A stretch of 64,000 nucleotides of DNA, taken from contig NJPS01000003.1 of NCBI GenBank assembly GCA_002946415.1, positions 186,001-250,000 of the forward strand. The letters run 5' to 3'. The translations under genes and the position numbers were made by a program. Below are positions 42,834-54,191 of the stretch, in pieces (within the stretch, counting starts at the first letter, position 1; every line of letters begins with the position of its first letter). The notes beneath the pieces were generated by a model that saw only the letters and a list, made by a program, of their open reading frames with translations, was not told where the DNA came from and did no database searches. The stretch comes from Rutstroemia sp. NJR-2017a BVV2 (Eukaryota > Ascomycota > Leotiomycetes > Helotiales > Rutstroemiaceae).

Positions 42834-45800
42834 CTTGATAGCTTCCGCGTCTTGTTCTTGCTTGGAAATATCCGCTCGCACTAGATCTGACTTTTCGCTG
42901 AAATCTCCCAGCGCAAGATTGAAAGGGAATGAAGGAGAAGCTCTGAAAGATCCAAAAATCGACGAATGACTGGGCTCGAATGACTTACTTAACGTCATCT
43001 TGAATGACAGACGTTCCCCTGCGGGATACTTGAATAAAATTCGAATAGGGATGATTTCCGCAAGTGGGCCGTATTCTTTCCAGAAAACCCCATGAAATGA
43101 TAATAATTGTGGGATTTGGAAGTGAACCAAGCAGTCCGGGTGGATCTAAAATTGTGCAAGGTTCAGTGGAGACCAGCGCGATGTTGGTGCGTTACTTCGT
43201 ATGTATGTCTTTGAGTATTTTCTGGTGCTCGGCGCTCGTCGCTCGTTGGTCGTTGGCCGTGAGGGGAGGAGAGGGGAGTTTGAGGATGCAGTCAAGGTGG
43301 TGCAGGAGGATGACGCGGCAGCAGCGGAGGAAGTGGGTGTGCAGATGCGTGGAATCCTAGAAAGAGGGCGGGAAGAGTGGAAAGAGTGGAAGAGGGAAGA
43401 GTGGGTACGGTTGTGTGTGGTAAAGTTGAATTTGGTGTTTTAAAATTCTTTTGTGCGATATATTAAGAAGACGATTCCTTGCGAAGCTGAGGTGCAGGTA
43501 CAGTACAGTATTCGTACACACAGAGAAAGTTCAATGTTGGGTGACTTTTCGTCTTTTCTTCACATGACAGCGACTGCCGGAAGCCGGTGGCGAGAAAGAT
43601 GTCATGTTCCAAGACCCAAGAAACAGTCAGACGTCGTTCCCGAACGCGTGGATACGTGAAAGGTATATCCACGAGTACTTCGTACACACAAATAGCAAAT
43701 ATCGGATCTTTTTTGGGGCTACGAGGTAACCTTACCTTGGCGCAATGGGAGGATCTTCGCTGCATAGTTAACCTTACTTCCTTTTCTTTTTCCTTCTCTC
43801 CTGTTGCCTCTATGCGATGCTGCCCAGACGAGCCGGATGCCCCAACACAATGTACATACTAAAGTACAAGCACGATGTACTTTAGTAACACCATCAAGGA
43901 TCCAAGAACCCTACCGCCGACCCAAGGATCTGCACTGCCGACCGATTCGCGTGATTTCCTTTTCGGCCGACGTTCTTGGGACCTTTCTTGGTGACCTCTT
44001 GGTGACTTCTTGGTGGACAACTTCGCCTTAGTTGCTTCGATCTTCTTTCCCCTTTAGGCCGGCCTCATTACGCTCCCACTCAGATCTTCGCTCGGTTCGT
44101 ATTGCTCTTCTTTCTTAAAACGGATGTTCCTGTGAAACGATGGAAGATTCAAAATGCTCTATTTGTCATGTACAAAATTTGAGATTGTTTAGAGAAATTA
44201 CAAATAAATTAACAATTAACCTCTGGCTCTCCTGTGCACTTTCGAGCAGCAGGAACTCGCGCCCGGTCCAAATCGCGACACGAGACTCAGGGGACGAGGA
44301 GAAGGTCATGGCGAATTCGGGACTCTAAGGATTCCTTTCTGCTGTGGAGGTTAACTTAAAGTGTACCAAGCTTCGCATTTCCGCATTGGTTATTCAGTGG
44401 ATTCAATGTTCAAAGTTCATTTCTAAGCTGGTGGTGCTGCCCCTTCGTCCCGTGCGCCATTTGTCGATTTCTATTGGCATTTGGAGCAGTGGCCGGCCCA
44501 TGATGAATGAGTAGTGAGCTGTTCGTAATTTGTACGGAGGGTATGGGAAGAGAAGATATGGCCTGAGTGTCTGAGTTCAATTTCGTACTTGAGTCTTGTG
44601 AGTGGTAGGCTACCCATTGTATTGTGGCTGAGACTCTTGGTTCGAGCATGATTAAATTGCCACATGTGTAGATCAGATGGGCAACATCAACAGCGACAAT
44701 ACCAGCAGCAGAGTTTTCGCTCTGTAAGGTTACACGGCGTGAAACATCAGTCGCATTCTCAGGGCGCAGTGCATAACCTTTGAGGCTATCGATATTCTTG
44801 CGCCTAGCCGACGACAACTACCTCGAAGAAACTAGAAAGCATAAACTAGAAGCATCGTACAAGGTGTAAAGAGCTAGAGCTACCAAGCATGCGCGAAAAT
44901 CTATTTCTGGTTCCATGACAGCTCCGAGAGCCTTCGCCTCACCTCTGCCGCCGGTTCCTGGATCCTTTATGAACGCTAACCTAACTCAACAGAGCGGCAA
45001 GGCTGTAACGATTCCAGCAGCATGTTCACTGACAGCCCAATCACGGCGGCCCGGCACTTCAGCGTCGCATTTCTTCGAAATGTGTGGAGTTCTGACAGCA
45101 TCGGTCCCGAACATTGGGAAATTAATCAGACACGCGTCGGGACTGTCAGATGCCAAATCTCTAGCGTTTTCCATTGGACGGAGACTGGTGCGGTGTTGAT
45201 CCGAAGATAGACCTGATCAGCTCTAGGTACGAGGTTTTCTATTATCAAAAGTATATCTTCATGTTCGCATTGTAACCATGCAATATGACAAACGCGTTGG
45301 GCAGATGAGCCACAATGACAACAAATCGCTGACGAAATGCTTAGGGAGATGTTACTCAAGCTGCGTACAAGACGCAAGACAACGTAGTCTCAGTGCACAA
45401 ACGGAAATCGAGCATTCCGACTTCGCACGCCAACCATCTCAGTCAATAGTATGAGATAGAATAATTTCCGTCCCGTTTAATGTCCGTCCATAAAGTCCGA
45501 ACTGCTCCACACGCTTGCACATCTCTTAAGTGTTAACTGCGCATAATTGCATATTTGCTTACTCGCTGGCCGCAAGACATAACTGACTATTGATCATCAT
45601 ATTATCTGAGGATCATCACCGTGGTCTCGGCTGCGAGTCTATTCAGAAACCAAGACAGCCGAGACGATGATGCTCTCGCGCATTCCGGCAGTTGCAGGGC
45701 AGTGTTTGTCTCGCGAAGTATACATAATAAGGCTGGAAGTACGACCACAATCTGCAGAGTACAACCATCGTTGTGCGAAGCGCGGCTGTGCACTTCCGCG

Positions 45801-46611
45801 TGTGACGTCCCTAGAATTGGTACTGGTGGTGCAAACCTCAACGTCCAAGCAGGTATCCGAGCATTAAATTCACGATTCAAATTGCAATGTGGACGCGGTC
45901 CTCGCCTCGAGGGCCAGGTGTTCGTCGCACTCAACCGCCCTTCTCTCCTTGGCGGCAGGATAAGGATAAGGACTGAATGACACTGCATTGTGTCACTCAT
46001 CCAACCACAAATACCAGACAAATCGATACTCTCGTACCCAAGCTGCCTACCCCATCCTTTGCGGCGTTTCTACGGCGTGTGCCGTCAAACACCGCAGCTA
46101 CCAAGATGAACGGCGCTCACCTGACAGAAAGCTTGCCCAAAAGCTTGCCCATTAGCAGATGCTTGAGTAATGTACCAACGAATCAAGGCAATTGAGATCA
46201 ATAACCCGGAAAAATTCATACAAGGGCAGCGCGAATTGACGAATCGCAAAGCGCGGGGTCCCCATATCTGTATGCGGGCGGCTCAACATGGAAGTGATCG
46301 CTGCCACTACCTTCCCCTCAGTAGCGTCACACTGGCATAGGACTCACCGAGCTGGAAAATTTCTAGTTTCGAACACAAATAAGATAGGAAATGGAACGCT
46401 ATCTCGTCCTCTTTCTCTTTTACTCTTTCACCACGTCTTGTTAATCTGTTGATTCCTACCAAACATTGTGTTACTTTCCTTTCAGAGCGGTGGCAGCGTC
46501 TTGAAGGCATTGGAAGGACCCATTCTCACACGCCGGAGCTCTTATCGACCTCCGCAAACCCCACACCATTGATTTTGGGCATACCCAAAGTTCGGCGACA
46601 CAATCGTAAAG
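42834..46611. other. Long gene-poor stretch
   Basis: 3.8 kb. It starts with the open frame upstream of the previous gene (to 43130). Beyond this only short overlapping frames are seen, none with a motif; a minus-strand 135-codon frame at 44410-44817 is the best of them but is unconvincing. It includes a short hairpin (43857-43887) and three close copies of cttggtgac at 43988-44015. The last 500 bp are the promoter of the MFS gene. Confidence 0.5.
43857..43887. repeat. Inverted repeat, 11-bp perfect arms
   Basis: Arms tactaaagtac and gtactttagta are separated by 9 nt (aagcacgat). Could form a small hairpin or be a dimeric binding site. No tract of T follows. Confidence 0.7.
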
Positions 46612-48356
46612 ATGGCCGAAAAACAGGAGATTGCTCAACTCGAGGCAGCTCCAGAAGCTCCATCCCCTCTCAATGGTTACCATGTGGACCCAGAAGTCGA
46701 GAAAAGACTCGTGCGCAAGCTGGATCGCAAGTTGATACCATGGGTTATGCTGTTGTGTAAGAAAAGCGCCATATCTGACCTGCAGAGCTCTGCTGACCAC
46801 CGCAGACCTTCTATCATATCTCGACCGGTCAAATATTGGGTACGTCAATTATCTTTGACTCCGAAACTCCGCGACCCTATCACCTGGGTATTACTTGTGC
46901 TAACATATCTGCAGTAATGCGAAAACGGCAGGCATGCAGAAAGATCTCAAACTCACAAGCGCCGAATATCAGTGGCTCTTGACAATCTTTTACATTGCAT
47001 ACATCGTGTTCGAATGGTTCGCCCTTATGTGGAAAGTCATTCCACCACATATGTGGGCATGCTTCTGTGTGGTCGGATGGGGTACTGTCGCTACACTGCA
47101 GTCAGCTACATATTCATGGTCTGGTATGATGACGGCTCGGTTCTTCCTCGGATTCTTCGAAGCTGGTTATGGACCTGGTATTCCATACCTTCTATCCTTT
47201 TTCTATCTTAGACATGAAATCGGTGTCAGAATCGGCTTTTTTCTGTCAGCAGCCCCTCTTGCTACATGCTTTGCTGGTGCTTTGGCTTATGGTATTACGA
47301 GTGGCGATGGATCTGCTATTGCAAATTGGAGACTCCTATTTTTGGTCGAAGGTCTACCATGTGTCTTGGCTGGAATAGCTACCTACTTCATCTTACCAGA
47401 CAGTCCGGAGAAGGCTCGCTTCTTGAATGAGGAAGAGAAGCTTGTAGCAAAAGCAAGAGGTGTGAGACAAGTCGGTGCGGAAGAAGAAGAACATCGAGTA
47501 GGTCGTATCAGCTTTGCAGACATTGGTGCTGCTCTTATTGATCCTAAGGTATGTACAGTACATTCGTTATCTTGGGATTGACTGATAGCTGACTTAAACA
47601 GAATTACCTCACTGCCATGATGTACTTCTCATGCAATGTCTCATTCAGTTCCCTCCCGGTCTTCCTTCCTACTATTTTGAATGAAATGGGATTCTCCGCT
47701 GTCAACGCACAAGGATTATCTGCACCACCTTACTTCCTGGCCTTCCTCTTGGTTATCCTATCAACCTACATTGCAGACCGAACCCAACAAAGGGGTCTTG
47801 TGATCATATGTTTGTCCGCGCTTGGTGCAGTTGGGTATATCCTTCTTGTAAGTTATCATCCCACGAGGAGATTTTCACGAACTGACAACATTCACAGGCG
47901 ACTACTTCTGCCGTGGGGCCCCGTTACACAGGTGTCTTCCTCGCTGCAGCTGGTATCTTCCCTTGCATTTCCAATATTCTTCCATGGGTCCTTAACAACC
48001 AAGGATCTGATACCAAGCGTGGCACTGGTATCGCTCTTCTCAACCTAATCGGTCAATGTGGACCTTTACTCGGCACGCGCCTCTACCCTGCTGAGGAATC
48101 ACCATTCTACCGAAAGGGAATGTGGGTATGCACCGCATTCATGATATTCAATGGATTTTTAGCACTGGCTCTGAGGACGTTGTTGGCTTGGGAGAACAAG
48201 AGATTGGACGAGAAGTATGGAAAGGTTGGAAGAAGAGATGGAGACGGCAATGAAGTTGTGGGTGCAGGAGTGATGGAGGACGATAAGACTCAGGTTGGTG
48301 CGGGAGTGGGAGTAGGCGATGAGAATGATGGGCCAAGATTCAGGTATGTTTTGTGA
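46612..48356 (+). CDS. MFS transporter, Dal5/allantoate-permease family, 505 aa
   Basis: Five exons: 46612-46756, 46806-46839, 46915-47548, 47602-47847, 47898-48356 (1518 nt). The second exon is only 34 nt and restores the family's TM1 sequence YLLSYLDRSNIG-NAKTAGMQ. Other marks: YIVFEWFALMWKVIPPHMW in TM3-4, RFFLGFFEAGYGPGIPYLLS, ILPDSPEKARFLNEEEK, and an end GPRFRYVL typical of the family. This is the anion:cation symporter group (fungal carriers for allantoate, nicotinate, pantothenate and other carboxylates). Substrate unknown. The tail before the stop is Gly/Val/Asp-rich. Confidence 0.94.
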
Positions 48357-49291
48357 TGGGTAGATGAGATATATTCATCTGAAGGAATTGGCAACTGAGG
48401 GTGTGATGATTGGATATGATATGTTACGATTAGATGAATGTGTAACCTCACTCGGACGTCGGATGAGATGAGATGATATATAAGGATATACCCTCAAGGT
48501 ATGAACATTCGAATTAGATGTTATTTTGTTGAGGAGAATTTCAGCTGGTATCACTCTGCCCTCGTGTAAAAGGTCTTTCGTAGTCAAACACATGGATCTT
48601 AAGATTTATCCCACTCTTAACGATATTAGCCTTCACATCTCCACACATCTGCCATACTCGGCACCTGCAAACCATCATTGATCGCCAAGAGAAGAACAGA
48701 CCCACCATCATCATCACCCCATCAACCCCCAACGCTACGATTGCCCCACCCTGACCCTGCGAGGCTCGTTCGCAACGACCACAATTCAATCAGCCTCGCT
48801 CCCACCTCCAGACCTTTTCTTTGCTCCACGTTTCTCTTCCTTAAATCGTAGTCGCGTTCCATTCATATTCACCAGAGAGATTTTCACCTCGAGACCATCA
48901 AATGCACAGCGAAAGGTTTGTTGATTGATTGATTGATTGATCCCCGCACAATTTTTCTACACATAACCAGAAACTAATGCGGCCATTGTGAAGCAGATTT
49001 CTCCGCGCACTCTTCCCCCAGCACTTTACGACGGCGCATCGGAATAAACGTGTCAAGTACACTCGAGAGGGAGAGAACGAATGTGAAATTGAGATTGGGA
49101 CAGCGAATACGAGGAAGAGGAAGAGGAGGGATAGTCCTGAGACGGAGGTTGAGGAGGAAAAGGAAGAGGAAGAAGAGGTGGAAGAGCAGGAAGAAAGTGA
49201 AAAACAGATAGGAAAAGAAGCTCAACAACAGATAGGAAGAGAAGATCTATTCCTGCTCTGCGACTCGGTCCATCGATTAGAACGCAGCAAA
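48357..49291. other. Intergenic, with possible 5' coding extension of BTB paralog 4
   Basis: 935 bp. From 48997 the frame of BTB paralog 4 is open without a stop up to its ATG 49292 and reads as a charged protein with TRKRKRRDSPETEVEEE. A plausible first exon, ATG 48902-48915, joins it through an 81-nt intron (48916-48996) holding a GATT repeat. If used, the protein gains about 103 residues with a nuclear-localisation-like KRKRR. Confidence 0.45.
48919..48941 (+). repeat. (GATT)n tetranucleotide tract
   Basis: About five uninterrupted GATT units just after a candidate splice donor (48916). Simple repeat. Confidence 0.85.
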
Positions 49292-50513
49292 ATGGCCAAG
49301 CAACTGGTCATCGATCCAGACGGCGACTTGGTTCTTGTCCTCAAAGAACGCACTCCAGAGAAAGCAACCGTGAAAGGGAAGGAAATTGCAACAGTACGCA
49401 GAGGACTGGACGACTCAGCAATTAGTCTTGGAGGTGTGAGCGGCGAAGAAGGAGACGATGAAGAAGACGACGATGCTTCCAGCGTTAATACCGAAGTTCC
49501 CTTCGAGCCGCGCGAGATCTTCATGCTAGTCTCGTCTAAACATATGATGCTCGTCTCCGCGGTATTCAAAGCGATGCTCCAGCATGGCAATTTCAGTGAA
49601 GGTGCGGCGTTGCGGTTTAACGGGAAAGCGGAAGTTCCGCTTCCAGAAGACGACCCGGATGCGCTTAAGATCCTGGTGGATGTTATTCATTCCCGGCATA
49701 AACATGTCCCGAAAAAAGTCGATCTGGATCTTTTGACGCATGTTGCGATTCTAGTGGATAAGTATAGACTCCATGAAGCGGTAGAGTTGTATTCGGATAT
49801 TTGGATTAAGGGATTGCTACCTACGGTGCCGAAGTCGATTCAGGGCGGGGATGCGGTGCTGCAGTGGCTTTGTATCGCGTGGGTTTTTGAGCTGGAAGAG
49901 GAATTTGCAAAGATGTCGAGAGTGCTTATGGCGGAGGGATGTGATAGTGCTGAAAATATTTTGAGGAGATCGAAGTGGGACCTTCCGATTCCAGATAGTG
50001 TGATTGGTATGCCTTCATCGTCCTGCGTCTTCTCGTCATCATACTAACCCCCTAACAGAACTCATCGAATCTGAACGTCAATGTGGTCTCAACACTGCTA
50101 CGTCCGTCCTCAAACTCACCATCGAACAGTACCAGACATCCACCAGCGCAAACTGCAGCAGCATCCCCGCATCCTCTCACAGCAGCCCTACCGCCGCGGA
50201 AATTCTCGCTCACAGAGAACGCTGCGATTCCATGGTTCTAGGCTCGCTGATACGAGAAGCTGTGGCAGCGGGCTTGTATCCACTACCTCAGGCGCCGTAC
50301 ACAGGGTTTTCGAATGATGGTTTTTATCGGAAGTTAGAGGCCTTTCGCATTTGGAATGGGTGTGAGGGGATTGAGGTTGTGCCGAGGAAGACGGGTAGGG
50401 GGAAGATGCATTTGTCGGGGAAGGAGTTGACGAAGGAGTTGTGGAGGCCGGGGGTCCTGGAGTTGAGGAGGTTTATGGAGAGAGGGGGAAGGGGTTTGAC
50501 GGAGGAGGTGTAG
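49292..50513 (+). CDS. BTB/POZ domain protein, paralog 4, 389 aa or longer
   Basis: Exons 49292-50006 and 50059-50513 (1170 nt); 52-nt intron, phase 1, with actaac near its end, at the same place as in the three paralogs. Start MAKQLVIDPDGDLVLVLKE matches family N-termini; an upstream extension from 48902 is possible. An acidic linker (EEGDDEEDDDASS) precedes the BTB core (VSSKHMMLVSAVFKAMLQHG, VPLPEDDPDALKILVDVIHS, ILVDKYRLHEAVEL). The C-terminal block is HRERCDSMVLGSLIREA, LYPLPQAPYTGFS. It lies 11 kb from the other copies and in opposite orientation. Confidence 0.92.
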
Positions 50514-50851
50514 GCTTGGTGGGAGATGGGTTTGTTTTATTGAGGGATATGTGGGGGAGTTCTTCCAAGATGCAGCTTTTAAGCTTGCTATATATTTTGT
50601 ATAAATATCTTGGGACAATGGTGTTTTTGTTTGGAGAAAGGGATGGACTTGCGTAACGGTTCGCATTGGGTGGCATTGTATCTATATCAGCTAACATGTA
50701 TATTGGATTCGGCGCAGGGCTTGGAATTAGTGTAGGTATGTTTATTGGGTAGTATTTGACAAACTCCATCTTGTATCTTATATGAGGAAGAAATAATTAA
50801 CACACATTCCACCCTCCCTGCAGGTAGTCCCTTGCTCAGAAAACAACATCT
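50514..50851. other. Convergent intergenic region
   Basis: 338 bp between the BTB paralog 4 and SDR stops, AT-rich; 3' UTRs only. Confidence 0.5.
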
Positions 50852-51981
50852 TCATCCGCTAAACACCTTCCCCGCCTCGATTTCCTCAAACACCTGCATA
50901 GTATGCTTCCAAACCACATCCGGCACCCCCGCCGCCCTGACCTTCTCATACTTGTTCGACGTCGGCACCACCTCTCCCACCGAATTAATATTATACACAC
51001 CACCCCCCAACGTCCCATCCACCGCCGTCACAATACCCATATCCCCATCCCCCTTCCTCCCCGTCCCCAGAGCCGGATACCTCTCCCCCATCAAAAACAA
51101 CAACCGCTCCCCACACACCTCCCCCGGCGTCTCCCACAACCGCATCACCGGCCCAACAACCCACCTCCACAAAGCCCTCGCCCACCACGGCACCGTGCCA
51201 TGCTCCAGCATGTCCGTCATCACGATCCCGGGGTAGACGTGCGACAGTGCAATTTTCCCGGGATGCCGCTTCGCGATCTCTTCCATGAAGAACGTCGTCA
51301 TGAAGCATTGATGCGACATGCTCAGACGCAGGATACTGTGCCTGCGCATCGAGAGATCGGAGGGGACGATTTGGCCTTCCATGCCCGGGTGGAGGACGCT
51401 GATCACGCGGCCGGAGAGGGGGGATGCGGTTAGGAGGGGGAGGAGCTGGAAGATGAAGCGCATGCGGGAGTAATACATGAGGGAGAAGGTGGAGTCGAGG
51501 CCTTCTTTAGATTCTGGTGAATCAAATTAGATTGAATGTTCAGTCTCAGAGAACAGAAAGCAAAACCAAACTTACCATTCCTCGAAAACGTCAAAACTCC
51601 CTGCGTCAAAACCAACAAATCCACTCTCGCCCTCCCAATCCGCTCCCCCCCTTCCTCTTCCCTCCTCCTCTCCAACTCCCCAATCTCCCCACAAACCTGA
51701 TCTACATCCCTCAACAGCGCCAGATCCACCGCCTGCACGAAAATGTACTCCCTCCGAGGATACACCGCTTTGCATTCTGCGCAGATCTTCTCAGCCGCAG
51801 CACGGTTCCGTCCCACGATGTATGCGCGCAGAGGAAGGGTGCTGTGTGCGGCGTACGTGGAGGCGAGTGCGTGGACGGTGTAGGAGCCGATGCCGGCTGT
51901 GCCGCCGATGAAGACGGCGACGAGGGGGTGGGATTGTGCGAGTTGTGCGTTGAGGGAGCGGACGGTGGGGAGGGGGACCAT
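50852..51981 (-). CDS. Short-chain dehydrogenase/reductase family protein, 355 aa
   Basis: Two exons: 51981-51576 and 51513-50852 (1068 nt); 62-nt intron GTAAGT...CAG. The N-terminal Rossmann motif is VFIGGTAGIGSYT, a TGxxxGIG variant binding NAD(P). The next strand ends in LLVLTQGVL where NNAG is usual. At the catalytic position the protein has MYYSRMRF, so the YxxxK lysine is Arg. HVYPGIVMTDML is the usual post-catalytic PG motif. This divergent SDR group is common in filamentous fungi, often near secondary-metabolite genes, but no core enzyme lies here. Substrate unknown. Confidence 0.88.
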
Positions 51982-52876
51982 GGTTTTGGTTTGGTTCAGA
52001 GAGAAGTGAACGGGAGGTTGTCCAGGAGTGTGGATGTTGGGATGCTGGATTGGGACTGATTGGAGGGTGTGGATTGGGACTGATTTGGAGGGTGTGGATT
52101 GGAGGGAATGATAGATGGTTTACGGATGGGAGGGCAGCGGATGGATGCCTTTATTTATACCTCTTCCATCTCCTCCAAGCCCCCTCCACTCGTATCTATA
52201 TACCTTCATTTTCCATCCCTAATTTTGATATCTACGGTGTTGCGCATTCCTGTCCGAACTTACTCCACAAGGACTAACCGCTCGTCGTATTTGCGGTCAG
52301 CCCCACGTGGGGCTGTGATGTGATTGGTTTGGTATCAGCGGGGCCGCTTTTTGTGGCTTTCGGATTCGCACTCGGGGTATCTCAATGTTACCTTTCTCGC
52401 AACTACATTACAAACGGGTTTGATGTTTGCCCGACTCTTAATCGATGAATGGGTGTTAATTATATTGTTTTGTGCGATGACTCGATATGAGTTGGGTCGT
52501 AGGAAACTGTATGCTCAACCTTCGTCGAAGTCGCACATAAGTTTACCATAGACTCCGACTGGACCAGACATGCCTCGAATTTCAATCCAGGAAGCTGGCT
52601 ACACGTAAACTGCAAGACGCCCAGAACAAGTCCAAAAGAAAGTCCGAACACAGCAAGCACTATGGATTTCCCATATACTGCCCTCAGTCTCTTCTTTTAC
52701 TACCAGCCATTTCTATATCTCCTTCACATTCCTCGGGTGATTGCTATGGCGCGACAATGCCCTTACCATCCCTCATCGTGCTAAGCCGCGGCACACTACT
52801 ACATTGCAACACCGAGTCAACTCTCACTAAGTTGTACTTTCATTGTTTCGAGTAGCACCTGTCTCTTACCGCGGTG
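51982..52876. other. Intergenic region
   Basis: 895 bp upstream of the SDR gene. It holds the tandem repeat at 52047-52106 just before the start codon and nothing else recognisable. Confidence 0.45.
52047..52106. repeat. 24/25-bp tandem repeat in SDR promoter
   Basis: Two copies of a unit beginning ggattgggactgatt and ending ggagggtgt (52047-52070, 52071-52095; the second has one extra t), plus a partial third. They sit 65-115 bp upstream of the SDR ATG. Confidence 0.8.
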
Positions 52877-53774
52877 TTATCTGTTTCTCGCAGTACCTTT
52901 CTCACGCTCCTCGCGCTTCTTACGCTTCTCACGCTCCTCACGCCTTATTTCCTTCTCACGCGCCTCACGCTCGTCATACTCGTCATTCTTATCATGATGG
53001 CGTGTTCTTGTCCCTTCTATTGATTTGGCTGACTTCCCGCTCTCTAACGGTGTTGGTCGTGTTGGAAGCGGATAACGGCGCATGCCTGATCCTTTGCCTT
53101 CATGATGACTACGATGACTTGTTTTGGATTTTCCTTTATCACTTGGCTCTCTATATTGACTGTTGTCGGAGTAGTTGTAGATGTGGCAGAGGCTTGCGGA
53201 CCGTATGCGGATTCAGGTTGCTGTGTACTACCTGAATACCACGGGGAGGATTCACTCCCGCCTTCGCTATCATTCAAGAGACTTGCAACAGACATCGGGT
53301 TGGTTCCGGTAGGCGGTGCAGTAGGCGCTGTACTGTTGACAGGAGCTCTAGCCGAGTTGCTCAGCACCGTAGCCGTGCCCTTAGCAAGTGCCTTAGAATA
53401 AGCATGAAATATCTGTGAAAGCGCCATACCAGTTACATTGCAGTGCACGAATCTGAAGTTTTTCGCTAGGTCCCACGATCTGCAAAAATGCGGTACCAGT
53501 TCTTCGTTTTGATTCTTACGAGATCATCTAGCGTTTCTTGATTCCAATATGGATACCTTCGGCCGGGCCACCCTCGGACTTGGAGATTATCTAGATGTAC
53601 ACGAGGAGCTGCCACTCTTTTATCCATGATGTCTTTATCCATTTTGACAGAAATTCGTTCTTCAGAAGTTTCTTGTCTAGTGCGATATAGTGTGGCCAGG
53701 CATATGTTTCGCACATGTCGTCCGAGGATTTGAGGGAATTGGGAAGAGCTCGCTAAATTTGGTGATGCGTGCAT
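52877..53774 (-). other. Possible degenerate or mis-modelled gene
   Basis: Three consecutive minus-strand frames look coding but do not join cleanly: 53774-53466 (with WPGRRYPYWNQETLDDLVR and KNWYRIFADRG, faintly SANT/Myb-like), 53448-53044 (GTNPMSVASLLNDSEGGSES, the Met-Ser-start, Ser/Thr-rich kind of fungal regulator N-terminus), and 53083-52877 (Arg/Glu/Lys-rich, EREAREKEIRREEREKRKK). Stops and frame changes separate them and I found no good introns. It may be a decayed regulator gene or chance. Low confidence. Confidence 0.3.
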
Positions 53775-54191
53775 TGATTAATACAATTAGATTAGATGAC
53801 CTAACTCTGGCTACCGATGAATTGTTCGCAAGTGCGATTCGTATAACCTTAGCTATTTGTTGTATAAACTAGCAAGTTTAATACGCTCCTATATGTTATG
53901 TCACGCTTTCGGAAGTTTCGCCATTGTGATCATACGGTTGGTGCAGTAGTATGTCTGCCATTCATGATCACGGTAAGTTCGCAGCAGGAGAGGCTTGCTG
54001 TAGCTCGGTGCTATCTACAGATCAAGATCAATTTATATTTGGCTACAATGCATATCATTGCTTATTCTCCGCCCGTACGAACATACTACCAGATCCCAAA
54101 CCGCCCCCAAAAATCACCCCAAATCTCCAACCACCCCGCCCGCATTTCCACCCCCTCCATCCCTCCTCTCCCCCACTCCCCACCTCCCCAC
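53775..54191. other. Intergenic region
   Basis: 417 bp, AT-rich then C-rich; 3' flank of the AA9 gene. The plus-strand frame that runs through here into 54701 is an antisense shadow of the AA9 gene. Confidence 0.5.

Noticed and set aside
44410..44817. Minus-strand 135-codon frame as a gene
   Set aside because: No motif, no splice partners and no supporting context; left in the intergenic description.
42834..46611. A decayed transposable element in the gene-poor stretch
   Set aside because: No transposase, reverse transcriptase or integrase frame, no long terminal repeats and no strong AT skew typical of RIP-mutated elements were seen.
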